A stretch of DNA of 64,000 nucleotides from Comamonadaceae bacterium (GCA_009996515.1 JAACZV010000003.1:124001-188000); one strand, 5' to 3'. Shown: positions 30,509 to 42,158, counted from the stretch's first letter. Notes: generated by a model not told the origin, from the letters alone. Numbers and translations: made by a program.

Positions 30509-31458
30509 TGTCATCCCTCACCTTGTTCACGCCGGCCGGTGCCATCGCCAAGGCCGAGAACCTGAAGCGCGCCGCCAAGCGGCTGGCGCAGCTGGGCTTC
30601 GAGGTCGGCATCGATGCCGATGCGCTGGCCCGGCACCAGCGCTTCGCCGGCGACGACGCGACGCGTCTCGCGGCCTTGCACCGCATCGCCGACGCAGCGC
30701 CGTCGGTGGCGCTGGCCACGCGCGGCGGCTATGGCCTCACCCGCCTGCTGGACCAGATCGATTGGGAGCGCATCGCGCACAGCATCGAGCATGGCACCCG
30801 CTGGGTGGGCTACAGCGACCTGACGGCGCTGCAGAACGGCCTGATCGCCCACAAGAAGGGCCTGGCCATGTGGTCCGGCCCGCTGGCCTGCGACGACTTC
30901 GGCCGCAGCGAGGCGGACGGCGGTGTCGACGAGGTCACGCGCGACTGCTTCCTGGAGGCCATGAGCGGCGCGCTGGAGGCGGTGGGCTTCCGGGCGCCGA
31001 CGGCCGACTTCGACGGCCTGGAGGCGCGCGGCCGGCTGTGGGGCGGCAACCTGACGGTGCTGTGCTCGCTGCTGGGCACGCCGCACTGGCCCAAGGTCAA
31101 GGGCGGCCTCCTGTTCCTGGAGGACATCAACGAGCATCCCTACCGCGTCGAGCGCATGCTGCTGCAGCTGCAGCAGGCCGGCGTCATCGATGCGCAGGCG
31201 GCGGTGCTGCTGGGCGACTTCAGCGGCGCGGCCAAGTCGCCGCTGGACCGTGGCTATGGCATCAAGGACGCGGTCGCCGCGCTGCGCAGCCGCACCCAGA
31301 CGCCGGTGCTGACCGGGCTGCCCTTCGGGCATGTGCGCACCAAGGTCTGCCTGCCGGTGGGGGCGACGGTGGATCTGTACGTGCAGGGCCGCGAGGCCAT
31401 CCTGGGCTGGCAGTCGGATGCGCGGCTGGCCCATGCTCACGACCACCACCATCACTGA
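30508..31458 (+). CDS. ldcA: LD-carboxypeptidase
   Basis: 316 aa peptidase of family S66. It removes the terminal D-Ala from murein tetrapeptides during peptidoglycan recycling. The nucleophile Ser is in WVGYSDLTALQ, the Glu in LFLEDINEHPYRVERML and the His in GLPFGHVRTKVCLPVG. It ends in a His-rich tail (HAHDHHHH), which could bind metal but is probably incidental. The start overlaps tadA (TGATG-type coupling). An intrinsic terminator follows at 31530. Confidence 0.93.
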   Translation: MSSLTLFTPAGAIAKAENLKRAAKRLAQLGFEVGIDADALARHQRFAGDDATRLAALHRIADAAPSVALATRGGYGLTRLLDQIDWERIAHSIEHGTRWVGYSDLTALQNGLIAHKKGLAMWSGPLACDDFGRSEADGGVDEVTRDCFLEAMSGALEAVGFRAPTADFDGLEARGRLWGGNLTVLCSLLGTPHWPKVKGGLLFLEDINEHPYRVERMLLQLQQAGVIDAQAAVLLGDFSGAAKSPLDRGYGIKDAVAALRSRTQTPVLTGLPFGHVRTKVCLPVGATVDLYVQGREAILGWQSDARLAHAHDHHHH

Positions 31459-31529
31459 AGACACCCCGGGTTTCCACAGCGGCTTCGCCGCGCGGCCCGG
31501 GCGGCTTGTCCGTCTATGATTCCCGCCAT

Positions 31530-31562
31530 CGCCCCGGCTTGCGCCGGGGCGCTCGTGTTTTA
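31530..31562 (+). terminator. Intrinsic terminator after ldcA
   Basis: CGCCCCGGC (31530-31538), loop TTGC, GCCGGGGCG (31543-31551), then CTCGTGTTTTA. The stem is strong and the U-tract is short and offset by a few bases. Confidence 0.65.
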
Positions 31563-31573
31563 GGGGTGCTGCG

Positions 31574-33811
31574 GTGGTGGTGGGAATCGGCAGGGGTTGG
31601 ATCAAGCGGAGTCTGGGCGCGCTGGCGCTCGGCCTGCTGAGCGCCTGCAACAACAGCCCCTATCCCCACGGCGCCGAGCGCGAGAACACGCTCTACATGG
31701 CTTTCGCCGAGCGCTCGCCGCGCTACCTGGACCCCACGTCCTCCTACACGGCGCCCGAGAGCACCTACACCTACGAGATCACCGAGCCGCCCTACGGCTA
31801 CCACCCGCTCAAGCGCCCCTACACGCTGATCCCGCGCGCGGCTGCCGCGCTGGCCAAGCCCTACTTCCTGGACGCCCAGGGCCGCCGCCTGCCCGACGAC
31901 GCGCCGGACGAGCAGATCGCGCAGGCGGTCTACGACATCCCCATCCGCCCGGGCCTGAAATGGTCGCCGCACCCGGCCTTCGCCAAGGACGCGGCAGGGC
32001 GCTACCGCTACCACCATCTGAAGCCCGGCGAGCTGGGCGACAAGCGCAGCCCCTTCGAGTTCGAGCACCTGGGCACGCGCGAGGTGGTGGCCGAGGACTT
32101 CGTCTACGCGCTCAAGCGCCATGCCAGCCCGCGCATCGAGGCGCCGGTGGCGGCCGTGTTCTCGGAGCATGTGATCGGCCTGCGCGACTACATGGCGCTG
32201 CTCAAGCGCGAGAGCGACCAGCAGCTGGCCGGCCTGCCCGAGAACCTGGCCGACAAGCCCTTCCTGGACCTGCGCCGCTGGCCGCTGGCCGGCGCCGAGG
32301 CCGTGAACGATCACCTGCTGCGCATACGGCTCAAGGGCCGCTACCCGCAATGGCAGTACTGGCTGGCCACGGCCTTCACGTCGGCCATTCCCTGGGAGGT
32401 GGACGCCTTCTACGCCCAGCCCGGCATGGCGGCCAACTCGCTGACCTGGAACCAGTGGCCGGTGGGCAGCGGCCCCTTCATGATGACGGAGTACGTGCAG
32501 GACCGCCGGCACGTGATGAGCCGCAACCCCAACTACCGCGCCGACAGCTATCCCTGCGAGGGCAGCGAGGGCGACGCCGAGGCCGGCCGCCTGGCCGACT
32601 GCGGCAAGCGCGTCCCCTTCGTCGACAAGATCGTCGCCACCAACGTCAAGGAGAAGGTGCCCATCAAGGAGCTGTTCAAGCAGGGCTATCTGGACCTGCC
32701 CGAGATGGACCGCGCCGACTGGGGCGTCAACCTGGCCGTGGACCGCGACGACTCCGACGAGGTGAAGGCCTTCTTCGAGCAGCGCGGCTTCCAGCTGCCC
32801 ATGGCCACCGACATCAGCAACTGGTATCTGGGCTTCAACTGGTTGGACCCGGTCATCGGCCGCGGCGACACGCCCGAGCAGCAGAAGCGCAACCGGGCGC
32901 TGCGCCAGGCCATCTCCATCGCCATCGACTGGGAGGAGGGCTATGGCCGCATCTTCCGCGACAAGGGTGGCGACGCGGCGCAGGGGCCCATCCCGCCCGG
33001 CGTGTTCGGCTCCAGGGAGGGCCAGCCCGGCGAGTACAACCCGGTCACCCACCGTCTCGTCGACGGCAGGCCGGTGCGCCGGCCGTTGTCGGATGCCTTG
33101 AGGCTGATGGAGGAGGCCGGCTATCCCGGCGGGCGCGACGCGAAGACCGGCAAGCCGCTGGTGCTGAACTACGACTTCCAGCGCGTCATCACGCCCGAGC
33201 TCAAGGCCGAGAACGACTGGATGGTGCGCCAGTTCGCCAAGCTGGGCATACAGCTGGACATCCGCGCGACCGACTTCAACCAGTTCCAGGAGAAGATCCT
33301 CAAGGGCAAGCACCAGATCTTCTGGTGGGGCTGGTTCGCCGACTACCCGGACGCCGAGAACTTCCTGTTCCTGCTCTACGGCCCCAACAGCAAGAGCCTG
33401 CACGAGGGCGAGAACACGGCCAACTACCAGAACCCCGAGTTCGACCGCCTCTACCGCAAGCTGCAGTCGCTGGAGGACGGGCCCGAGAAGGCCGCCGTGA
33501 TGGCGCAGATGAACGACATCGCTCGCCAGGACGCGCCCTGGGCCTGGGGCTACTGGAGCTACTCCGGGCTGGCCTTCCAGCGCTGGGTGCACAACGGCAA
33601 GCCCGGCGTCGTCGTGCGCGACCGCGCGCGCTGGCTGCGCGTGGACGTGGACGAGCGCGTGCGCAGCATCGCCGCGTGGAACCGCCCCATCTGGTGGCCG
33701 CTACTGGTGCTGGCCGGCGGCGCGCTGGCCGTGCTGCTCGCCACGCGGCGCGCCTGGCGTGCCCGTGAAACCGCCACGGCGCTGGCGCCGGCCGCGAAGG
33801 GGGCGCGCTGA
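31574..33811 (+). CDS. Peptide-type ABC substrate-binding lipoprotein with C-terminal membrane helix
   Basis: 745 aa, larger than usual for OppA/DppA (about 540). The N-terminus has a lipoprotein signal with lipobox LLSAC (Cys near residue 25). SBP family 5 motifs are clear: EVVAEDFVYALKRH, PVGSGPFMMTEYVQDRRHVMSRNPNYR, NRALRQAISIAIDWEE, WWGWFADYPDAENFLFLLYGP and ANYQNPEFDRLYRKL. Near the C-terminus a second hydrophobic helix (WWPLLVLAGGALAVLLATRRAW) is followed by a basic tail, predicting a protein held at both ends in or on the inner membrane. Three tandem GTG codons (31574, 31577, 31580) can start it. It overlaps the permease start by one base. Confidence 0.9.
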   Translation: MVVGIGRGWIKRSLGALALGLLSACNNSPYPHGAERENTLYMAFAERSPRYLDPTSSYTAPESTYTYEITEPPYGYHPLKRPYTLIPRAAAALAKPYFLDAQGRRLPDDAPDEQIAQAVYDIPIRPGLKWSPHPAFAKDAAGRYRYHHLKPGELGDKRSPFEFEHLGTREVVAEDFVYALKRHASPRIEAPVAAVFSEHVIGLRDYMALLKRESDQQLAGLPENLADKPFLDLRRWPLAGAEAVNDHLLRIRLKGRYPQWQYWLATAFTSAIPWEVDAFYAQPGMAANSLTWNQWPVGSGPFMMTEYVQDRRHVMSRNPNYRADSYPCEGSEGDAEAGRLADCGKRVPFVDKIVATNVKEKVPIKELFKQGYLDLPEMDRADWGVNLAVDRDDSDEVKAFFEQRGFQLPMATDISNWYLGFNWLDPVIGRGDTPEQQKRNRALRQAISIAIDWEEGYGRIFRDKGGDAAQGPIPPGVFGSREGQPGEYNPVTHRLVDGRPVRRPLSDALRLMEEAGYPGGRDAKTGKPLVLNYDFQRVITPELKAENDWMVRQFAKLGIQLDIRATDFNQFQEKILKGKHQIFWWGWFADYPDAENFLFLLYGPNSKSLHEGENTANYQNPEFDRLYRKLQSLEDGPEKAAVMAQMNDIARQDAPWAWGYWSYSGLAFQRWVHNGKPGVVVRDRARWLRVDVDERVRSIAAWNRPIWWPLLVLAGGALAVLLATRRAWRARETATALAPAAKGAR

Positions 33812-34794
33812 TGCTGGGCTTCGTGCTGCGCCGTCTGGGCTATGGCCTGGCCATCCTCGTCGGCGTCAACCTCTTCACCTTCATCCTGTTCTTCTCGGTC
33901 AACACGCCGGACGACATGGCGCGGCTGAACATCGGCGGCAAGCGCGTCACGCAGGAGCAGATCGAGAAGTGGAAGGTCGAGCGGGGCTACGACAAGCCGC
34001 TCTATTACGACGCCAGCAAGGCCGGCGCGCAGCGCGTGACCCACACCATCCTGTGGGAGCGCTCGGTCAGCCTGTTTGCGCTGGACTTCGGCAAGAGCGA
34101 TGCGCGCCAGGCCATCAATATCGGCCATGAGATCAAGGTGCGCATGGGCGTCAGCCTGCAGCTGGCGCTGCCGCTCTTCATCCTGCAGGTCATCGTCAGC
34201 GTCGCGTTCGCACTGCTGCTGGTGTTCTTCCGGCACAGCCGCATCGACTTCTGGGGTGTCGTCCTCTGTGTGCTGATGCTGTCCATCAGCAGCCTGTTCT
34301 ACATCATCGTGGGCCAGTTCCTGTTCGCCCGCGTGCTCAAGCTGGTGCCCATGAACGGCTTCGCGCCGGGCCTGGACGCCGTCAAGTTCCTGGCCCTGCC
34401 CATCCTCTTGTCGCTGCTGAGCCGGCTGGGCGGCGAGGCGCGGCTGTACCGCGCGATGTTCCTGGAGGAGATGGGCAAGGACTATGTGCGCACCGCCCGC
34501 GCCAAGGGCCTGAGCGAAGGCCGGGTGCTGGGCCGCCATGTGCTGCGCAATGCACTCATCCCCATCATCACCAGCGCCGGCAGCTATCTGCCCTATGTCT
34601 TCCTGGGCAGCCTGGTGTTCGAGAGCTTCTTCGGCATCCCGGGCCTGGGCGCCTTCGTCATCGAGGCCATCACGGGCCAGGACTTCGCCATCGTGCGCAC
34701 CATGGTCTTCCTCGGCGCGCTGCTCTACATCGCCAGCAACGCGCTGATCGACATCGCCTACACCTGGGTGGACCCCCGGGTGCGACTGCAATGA
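33811..34794 (+). CDS. Peptide ABC transporter permease, OppB/DppB-like
   Basis: 327 aa, about six membrane helices. N-terminal FVLRRLGYGLAILVGVNLFTF is typical of the DppB group. The coupling loop is GKDYVRTARAKGLSEGRVLGRHVLRNALIPIIT, the EAA-type motif that docks on the ATPase. The ATG shares its A with the upstream TGA (TGATG), and its end overlaps the next permease by four bases. The extra periplasmic part between helices 1 and 2 (residues about 35-100) is common in this group. Confidence 0.92.
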   Translation: MLGFVLRRLGYGLAILVGVNLFTFILFFSVNTPDDMARLNIGGKRVTQEQIEKWKVERGYDKPLYYDASKAGAQRVTHTILWERSVSLFALDFGKSDARQAINIGHEIKVRMGVSLQLALPLFILQVIVSVAFALLLVFFRHSRIDFWGVVLCVLMLSISSLFYIIVGQFLFARVLKLVPMNGFAPGLDAVKFLALPILLSLLSRLGGEARLYRAMFLEEMGKDYVRTARAKGLSEGRVLGRHVLRNALIPIITSAGSYLPYVFLGSLVFESFFGIPGLGAFVIEAITGQDFAIVRTMVFLGALLYIASNALIDIAYTWVDPRVRLQ

Positions 34795-36224
34795 AGTTTG
34801 TGCTGCTGTGGACCGACCTCGCGCTGTGGCTGATGACGGCCGTGGTCCTGGCCTATGCCTGGCGCGTGAAGGCCCAGGCCAACCTGCGCGCGACCTGGGA
34901 GCGCGTGCTGCGCGACCCGGTCGCGGCCTGCGCCGGCGTCGTGATGGCGCTGTTCCTGCTCGTCACGCTGGTGGACAGCCTGCACCTGCGCCGTGCGCTG
35001 CCGACGGCGGACGGCAGCGTGGTCTACGACACGCGCACGCTGTCCGCGCTGGACCTGCTGCTGCAGCGCCAGATCGCCATGCGCGAGGTCAGCTACTCGC
35101 TGCCGCTGGCCACCCAGGGCTTCAGCAAGGAGAGCGTCGAGGCGGCCGACGGCGCGGTGCGCCGCGACTACCCGCGCCTGCAGTTCGGCGGCGCCCACCT
35201 GGCGGATCCGGCCACGCAATGGGCCGGTGACGTCGCGGCCCGTGCCGGCCTGGGGCTGCTGGGCGGCCTCGCGGCCACGCTGGCGCTGCTGGCCCTGGCC
35301 ACGGCGGCGCTGGCCCGTTCGCACGGCGGCTGGCGGCCCGCGCTGGCCGACCTGGCGGCCGACCGCACCCATTACCCGCTGCGCGCGATGCTGCTGACGC
35401 TGGCCGTCGTGCTGCTGCTGGCCGGGCCGGTCGTCGCGCTGATGCCGCACTACCACGTGTTCGGCACCGACCGCACCGGCAACGACGTGCTGGTGCAGGC
35501 GCTGAAGAGCGTGCGCACGGCCTTCGTCATCGGCGCGCTGTCCACGCTGGCCACGCTGCCCATCGCGCTGCTGCTGGGCGTGCTGGCGGGCTACTACAAG
35601 GGCTGGGTGGACGAGCTCATCCAGTACGTCTACACGACGTTGAGCTCGGTGCCCAACGTGCTGCTGATCGCGGCCTGCGTGCTGATGGTGCAGGTCTTTC
35701 TCGACAAGAACCCCGAGCTGTTCGAGACGGCGGTGGAGCGCTCGGACGTGAAGATGCTGATGCTCTGCCTCATCCTGGGCCTGACCGGCTGGGCCGGGCT
35801 GTGCCGGCTGGTGCGGGCCGAGACGCTCAAGTTGAGGGAGCTGGACTATGTGCAGGCCGCCACGGCCTTCGGCGTGGGTGATCTGCGCATCATGGCCCGC
35901 CACATCGTCCCCAACGTCATGCACCTGGTGCTGATCACGGTGGTGTTGAGCTTCTCCGAGCTCATTCTTTACGAGGCCGTGCTGACCTACATCGGCGTCG
36001 GCGTGGACCCGCTGATGAACAGCTTCGGCAGCATGATCAATCTGGCGCGGGCCGAGATGTCGCGTGACCCGGTCGTCTGGTGGAGCTTCGCGGCAGCCTT
36101 TGGCTTCATGGTGGGGCTGGTGCTGGCGGCCAATCTGTTTGCCGACGGCGTGCGCGACGCGTTCGATCCGAAGTCCAGGCTCGCGCGGCCGCGCCTCTTG
36201 CGCAAGAGGGGCGCCGATGCTTGA
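34791..36224 (+). CDS. Peptide ABC transporter permease, OppC/DppC-like, enlarged
   Basis: 477 aa against a usual length near 300. The normal permease core begins at about residue 195 with LLAGPVVALMPHYHVFGTDRTGNDVLVQ and includes the coupling loop LRELDYVQAATAFGVGDLRIMARHIVPNV. The first 190 residues add three to four hydrophobic segments and a soluble loop (RQIAMREVSYSLPLATQGFS). A similar enlarged form accompanies similar binding proteins in related bacteria as far as I recall. Partner of the preceding permease; the ATPase start overlaps its last 8 bases. Confidence 0.9.
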   Translation: MKFVLLWTDLALWLMTAVVLAYAWRVKAQANLRATWERVLRDPVAACAGVVMALFLLVTLVDSLHLRRALPTADGSVVYDTRTLSALDLLLQRQIAMREVSYSLPLATQGFSKESVEAADGAVRRDYPRLQFGGAHLADPATQWAGDVAARAGLGLLGGLAATLALLALATAALARSHGGWRPALADLAADRTHYPLRAMLLTLAVVLLLAGPVVALMPHYHVFGTDRTGNDVLVQALKSVRTAFVIGALSTLATLPIALLLGVLAGYYKGWVDELIQYVYTTLSSVPNVLLIAACVLMVQVFLDKNPELFETAVERSDVKMLMLCLILGLTGWAGLCRLVRAETLKLRELDYVQAATAFGVGDLRIMARHIVPNVMHLVLITVVLSFSELILYEAVLTYIGVGVDPLMNSFGSMINLARAEMSRDPVVWWSFAAAFGFMVGLVLAANLFADGVRDAFDPKSRLARPRLLRKRGADA

Positions 36225-38049
36225 GATCGACGATCTCCAGGTGGAGCTGGATGCCGAGGCCGGCCTCGTGAAGGCCATCGCCGGCATGAAGCTGGCCCTG
36301 TCGCGCGGCGAGACCTTCGCGCTGGTGGGGGAGAGCGGTTGCGGCAAGAGCATGACGGCGCTGGCGCTGATGCGCCTGCTGCCCGACAACGGCCGCGTCG
36401 CCGGTGGCGCGGTGCGGCTGGACGGGCAGGACTTGCTGGCCCTGCCCGAGGGGCGCATGCGCGGCGTGCGCGGCGGCCGCATCTCCATGATCTTTCAGGA
36501 GCCGTCGACCAGCCTGAACCCGGTCATGCGCGTGGGCGACCAGATCGTCGAGGCCATCGAAGCCCACACGCCGCTGCGCGGCGCGGCCGCGCGCGCCAAG
36601 GCCATCGACTGGCTGGCGCGGGTGGGCATCCCCGAGCCGCAGCGCCGCATAGCCGACTACCCGTTCCGCCTCTCCGGCGGGCAGAAGCAGCGCGTGATGA
36701 TCGCCATCGCGCTGGCCGCGGAGCCCGACTACCTGATCGCCGACGAGCCCACGACGGCGCTGGACGTGACCATACAGGCGCAGATCCTGGACCTGATCCG
36801 CGACCTGCAGCGCGAGCGCCAGCTGGGCGTGCTGCTGATCACGCACGATCTCGCCGTCGTCAGCGGCATGGCGCATCGCGTGGCGCTGATGTATGCGGGG
36901 CAGATCATCGAAGTCGCGCCGGCGGCCGAGTTCTTTGCCCAGCCCAAGCATCCCTATGCCCGGCTGCTGCTGCAGGCGCTGCCGGACGCTGCGCGGCGGC
37001 AGCAGCCGCTGGCCGCCATCGCCGGCACCGTGCCGCCGCTGTGGCAGGCCTTCGCCGGCTGCCGCTTCGCGCCGCGCTGCGACCGGGCCATGCAGCATTG
37101 CGCGGGCACGCCGCCCGCGCTGACGGACGAAGGTCCGCAGCACCAGGTGCGCTGCCTGCTCTACAGCCAGCCCGGCGATGCGCTGCCGCGCGCGCCGGCC
37201 GTGGCGCGGGAATTGCCAACCGCGCCGCCCATTCAAGGCGAGCCGCTGCTGGACGTGCGCGAGCTGCGCGTGCGCTTCATGCTGAAGACGCCGCTGCTGC
37301 AGCGCGGACCGCGCCATTTCGACGCCGTCGACGGCATCGGCTTCCAGCTGCAGGCCGGCCGCACGCTGGCGCTGGTGGGCGAGTCCGGCTGCGGCAAGAC
37401 GACCTCGGGCAAGGCCATCGCGCAGCTGCTGCGCCGTCAGGCCCGCATCAGCGGCCAGGCGCTGTTCGAGGGCCGCGACCTGTTCAAGCTGGACGGCCAG
37501 GCCTTGCTGCAGGCGCGGCGCCATATCCAGATCATCTTCCAGGACCCCTTCGCGTCGCTGAACCCGCGCATGCGCGTCGCCGACGTGCTGGAAGAGGGAC
37601 TGATCGCGCTGCGCCCCGAGCTGGACGCCGGTCAGCGCCTGGCCCGGCTGCAGGCGCTGGTGGACCAGGTGGGCCTGCGCCGCGACGCCCTGCAGCGCTG
37701 GCCCCACGAGTTTTCCGGCGGCCAGCGCCAGCGCATCGCGATCGCCCGCGCGCTGGCCGTCGAGCCCCGCCTCATCGTCTGCGACGAGCCCACGTCGGCG
37801 CTGGACGTGTCGGTGCAGGCGCAGATCCTGAACCTGCTGCGCGAGCTGCAGCGCGAACAGGGTCTGGCCTACCTCTTCATCACCCACAACATCGGCGTCG
37901 TGGAGTACATCGCCGACGACATCGCCGTCATGCAGGCGGGCCGCATCGTCGAGCGGGGGCCGTGCAACGAGGTTCTTGGACAGCCTCGTGAAGGCTTCAC
38001 GCAAGCTCTGCTCGCGGCGGTGCCGCGCTTGCACGTAACTACGCCGTAA
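36217..38049 (+). CDS. Fused double ABC ATPase (DppD-DppF type)
   Basis: 610 aa with two complete ATPase domains. Domain 1: Walker A GESGCGKS at 38-45, signature LSGGQKQR, Walker B YLIADEPTTALD, then an oligopeptide C-terminal region with cysteines (CRFAPRCDRAMQHCAG), the motif seen in iron-sulfur-binding peptide ATPases. Domain 2: GESGCGKTTSGKA, FSGGQRQR, LIVCDEPTSALD. The domains correspond to separate DppD and DppF subunits. The ATG at 36217 was chosen from homology at LEIDDLQVEL. It completes the importer formed with 31574-36224. Confidence 0.93.
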   Translation: MLEIDDLQVELDAEAGLVKAIAGMKLALSRGETFALVGESGCGKSMTALALMRLLPDNGRVAGGAVRLDGQDLLALPEGRMRGVRGGRISMIFQEPSTSLNPVMRVGDQIVEAIEAHTPLRGAAARAKAIDWLARVGIPEPQRRIADYPFRLSGGQKQRVMIAIALAAEPDYLIADEPTTALDVTIQAQILDLIRDLQRERQLGVLLITHDLAVVSGMAHRVALMYAGQIIEVAPAAEFFAQPKHPYARLLLQALPDAARRQQPLAAIAGTVPPLWQAFAGCRFAPRCDRAMQHCAGTPPALTDEGPQHQVRCLLYSQPGDALPRAPAVARELPTAPPIQGEPLLDVRELRVRFMLKTPLLQRGPRHFDAVDGIGFQLQAGRTLALVGESGCGKTTSGKAIAQLLRRQARISGQALFEGRDLFKLDGQALLQARRHIQIIFQDPFASLNPRMRVADVLEEGLIALRPELDAGQRLARLQALVDQVGLRRDALQRWPHEFSGGQRQRIAIARALAVEPRLIVCDEPTSALDVSVQAQILNLLRELQREQGLAYLFITHNIGVVEYIADDIAVMQAGRIVERGPCNEVLGQPREGFTQALLAAVPRLHVTTP

Positions 38050-38206
38050 CCCCGTCGCGCGCCGGCAACGGCGAGGGGCGCGGTCCTAGGGGGCGAGGGG
38101 TGGGGGATTCCTTGTAAATCAAGGAGTTAGATGGGCGTTCTGTTTGCCTAGAGGGCTTTCCTTGGGGGGGCGCCATGTTGCGCCCGCACAAACTTCCGGC
38201 ACCTCA

Positions 38207-38229
38207 GATCTGAGCTTGCCGCTCAGATC
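38207..38229 (+). promoter_or_regulatory. Leader hairpin before the TonB-dependent receptor
   Basis: GATCTGAGC (38207-38215), loop TTGCC, GCTCAGATC (38221-38229) is a perfect 9-bp stem in the 251-bp gap between the ATPase and the receptor. Further left, TCCTTG/CAAGGA around TAAAT (38111-38127 region) is a smaller inverted repeat. The gap has no coding potential. The stem has no T tract, so an operator or leader structure is likelier than a terminator. Confidence 0.45.
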
Positions 38230-38300
38230 AAGGGGCAGGCCCTACCCGAGCCAGCACCGCCGGAGACACACGGCGGGCCCATCATCCTCAAGGAGTCCCC

Positions 38301-40979
<2,679 letters not shown>

Positions 40980-41002
40980 TCCGCGTCGGCCGCGTGCAAT
41001 CC

Positions 41003-41031
41003 GGCAGGCCTTCGGGCCTGCCTTTCGTTTT
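41003..41031 (+). terminator. Intrinsic terminator after the receptor gene
   Basis: GGCAGGCC (41003-41010), TTCG tetraloop, GGCCTGCC (41015-41022), then TTTCGTTTT. A stable stem with a T-rich tail, 24 nt after the receptor stop. Confidence 0.85.
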
Positions 41032-41044
41032 CCACTGCCCGCTC

Positions 41045-41746
41045 ATGGACTACATCAATCCGGCCCTGGACCTGGCCCAGCTCCATGCCCAGTTCGGCCG
41101 CGACCGCCGCCTGCTGATTCGCGACTTCTTCAAGCCCGATGTGGCCGATGCGCTGGCCCGTGCCGTCGAGGCCATCGACTGGAGCCTGTGCTACCGCGAT
41201 ACCCAGGGCGACCGGCGCCTGACCGGCGCGCAACTGCGCGAGCTGGATGCCGGCCAGCGGGCCTATCTGGTCGACAACATCATCGAGGTCGCGCGCCGCC
41301 AGTTCCAGTTCTCGTTCTTCACCGAGTCCCTGGCCGATGCCATGCATCGTGGCGACACTGGCCTGCTCGCGCGCTTCATCCGCTGGATGGCCGATGAGGC
41401 CTTCCTGTCGGTCATGCGCCGTATCACCGGCATCCAGGAGATCAACCGCGTCTACGCCCAGGCGACCATGTATGCGCCGGGCAGCTTTCTGCTCGCTCAC
41501 GACGATCATGTCCAGGCGGAGAACCGGCGGCTGGCCTATGTCATCAACCTGACTCGCCAGTGGCGCCCGGACTGGGGCGGCCTGCTGCACTTCAGCGGGC
41601 GTGATGGCAGCGTCAGCGAGAGCTTCTTCCCTCACTTCAACTCGATGTCGGTGTTCGAGGTGCCGCAGACCCACTTCGTCTCCTACGTGCCGCCCTTTGC
41701 CCAGGGGCAGCGCAATGCCATCACCGGCTGGCTGATCGCCGCCTGA
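41045..41746 (+). CDS. 2-oxoglutarate/Fe(II) oxygenase, prolyl-4-hydroxylase-like
   Basis: 233 aa from the ATG at 41045; an in-frame earlier start at 40994 would span the terminator. The iron triad is visible: His152 and Asp154 in FLLAHDDHVQ and His210 in PQTHFVSYV. The 2-oxoglutarate-binding Arg is Arg223 in GQRNAITGW. DWGGLLHF and FNSMSVFEVP are typical double-stranded beta-helix strands. It is close to the 2OG-FeII_Oxy_4 / prolyl hydroxylase group. Substrate unknown; adjacency to a TonB receptor recalls the PiuC-receptor pairings seen elsewhere, but similarity to PiuC is not claimed. Confidence 0.87.
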   Translation: MDYINPALDLAQLHAQFGRDRRLLIRDFFKPDVADALARAVEAIDWSLCYRDTQGDRRLTGAQLRELDAGQRAYLVDNIIEVARRQFQFSFFTESLADAMHRGDTGLLARFIRWMADEAFLSVMRRITGIQEINRVYAQATMYAPGSFLLAHDDHVQAENRRLAYVINLTRQWRPDWGGLLHFSGRDGSVSESFFPHFNSMSVFEVPQTHFVSYVPPFAQGQRNAITGWLIAA

Positions 41747-41820
41747 GGCGGTCGGATCTGCGCCGCCCGCCCATTTCTTTGTGTCCGATTGCGTGTAATC
41801 GCTTCGTTCCTTTTGCCTCG

Positions 41821-41961
41821 GGTTAGCCCCAGGAAGGGGCGCGAAACGGGGGGGCTAAGATGCCGTGTGGCCAGGTTTGGCCGGCGGTGCGGTTTTCCCG
41901 CGCCGGGTTCGTGGCGATGAAACGCATGCCCGACGGCCTTGTGCCACCGGGCGTTTTTTTT
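41821..41961 (+). ncRNA. Candidate structured RNA ending in an intrinsic terminator
   Basis: The 412-bp gap 41747-42158 holds no convincing gene. Within it, TTAGCCCC (41823-41830) pairs with GGGGCTAA (41851-41858), and GGCCAGGTTTGGCC forms a second small stem. The series ends in a terminator-like hairpin, GCCCGACGGCC-TTGT-GCCACCGGGC, followed by eight T residues near 41954-41961. The layout suits a trans-acting small RNA or an attenuated leader for tonB. No known riboswitch class was recognised, and no promoter is clear. Confidence 0.4.
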
Positions 41962-41966
41962 GCTCG

Positions 41967-41999
41967 AGCCGGTGTAAAGCTGCTTTACATGCCCGGCTG
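41967..41999 (+). promoter_or_regulatory. Long hairpin in the tonB upstream region
   Basis: TGTAAAG-CTG-CTTTACA forms a perfect 7-bp inner stem, extended by AGCCGG pairing with CCGGCT across a small bulge. It lies a few bases after the T tract of the candidate RNA and about 160 bp before tonB. It could be a second terminator-like structure, an operator or part of a leader. Confidence 0.4.
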
Positions 42000-42158
42000 G
42001 ACTGCGTGTTTTCAACGAGGCGGAATCCTTTGCTCCGCGATCTAGAATCACGCCCTTCGGGATCAGTTGACGGTAGGAGCGCAACTTCCGCCGTCGCGGT
42101 GGCCGCTTCCTGAGAAGAAGTCATTGACTGTGATTAGTAGTTGCAAGAAGGAGCGCGC

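Noticed and set aside
36106..38034. 642-codon minus-strand frame opposite the fused ABC ATPase
   Set aside because: Low-complexity His/Arg/Gln/Leu composition and no motif; the plus strand has two full ATPase domains.
41855..42124. Short frames on both strands upstream of tonB
   Set aside because: They overlap the terminator-like hairpins, lack ribosome sites and share no family features.
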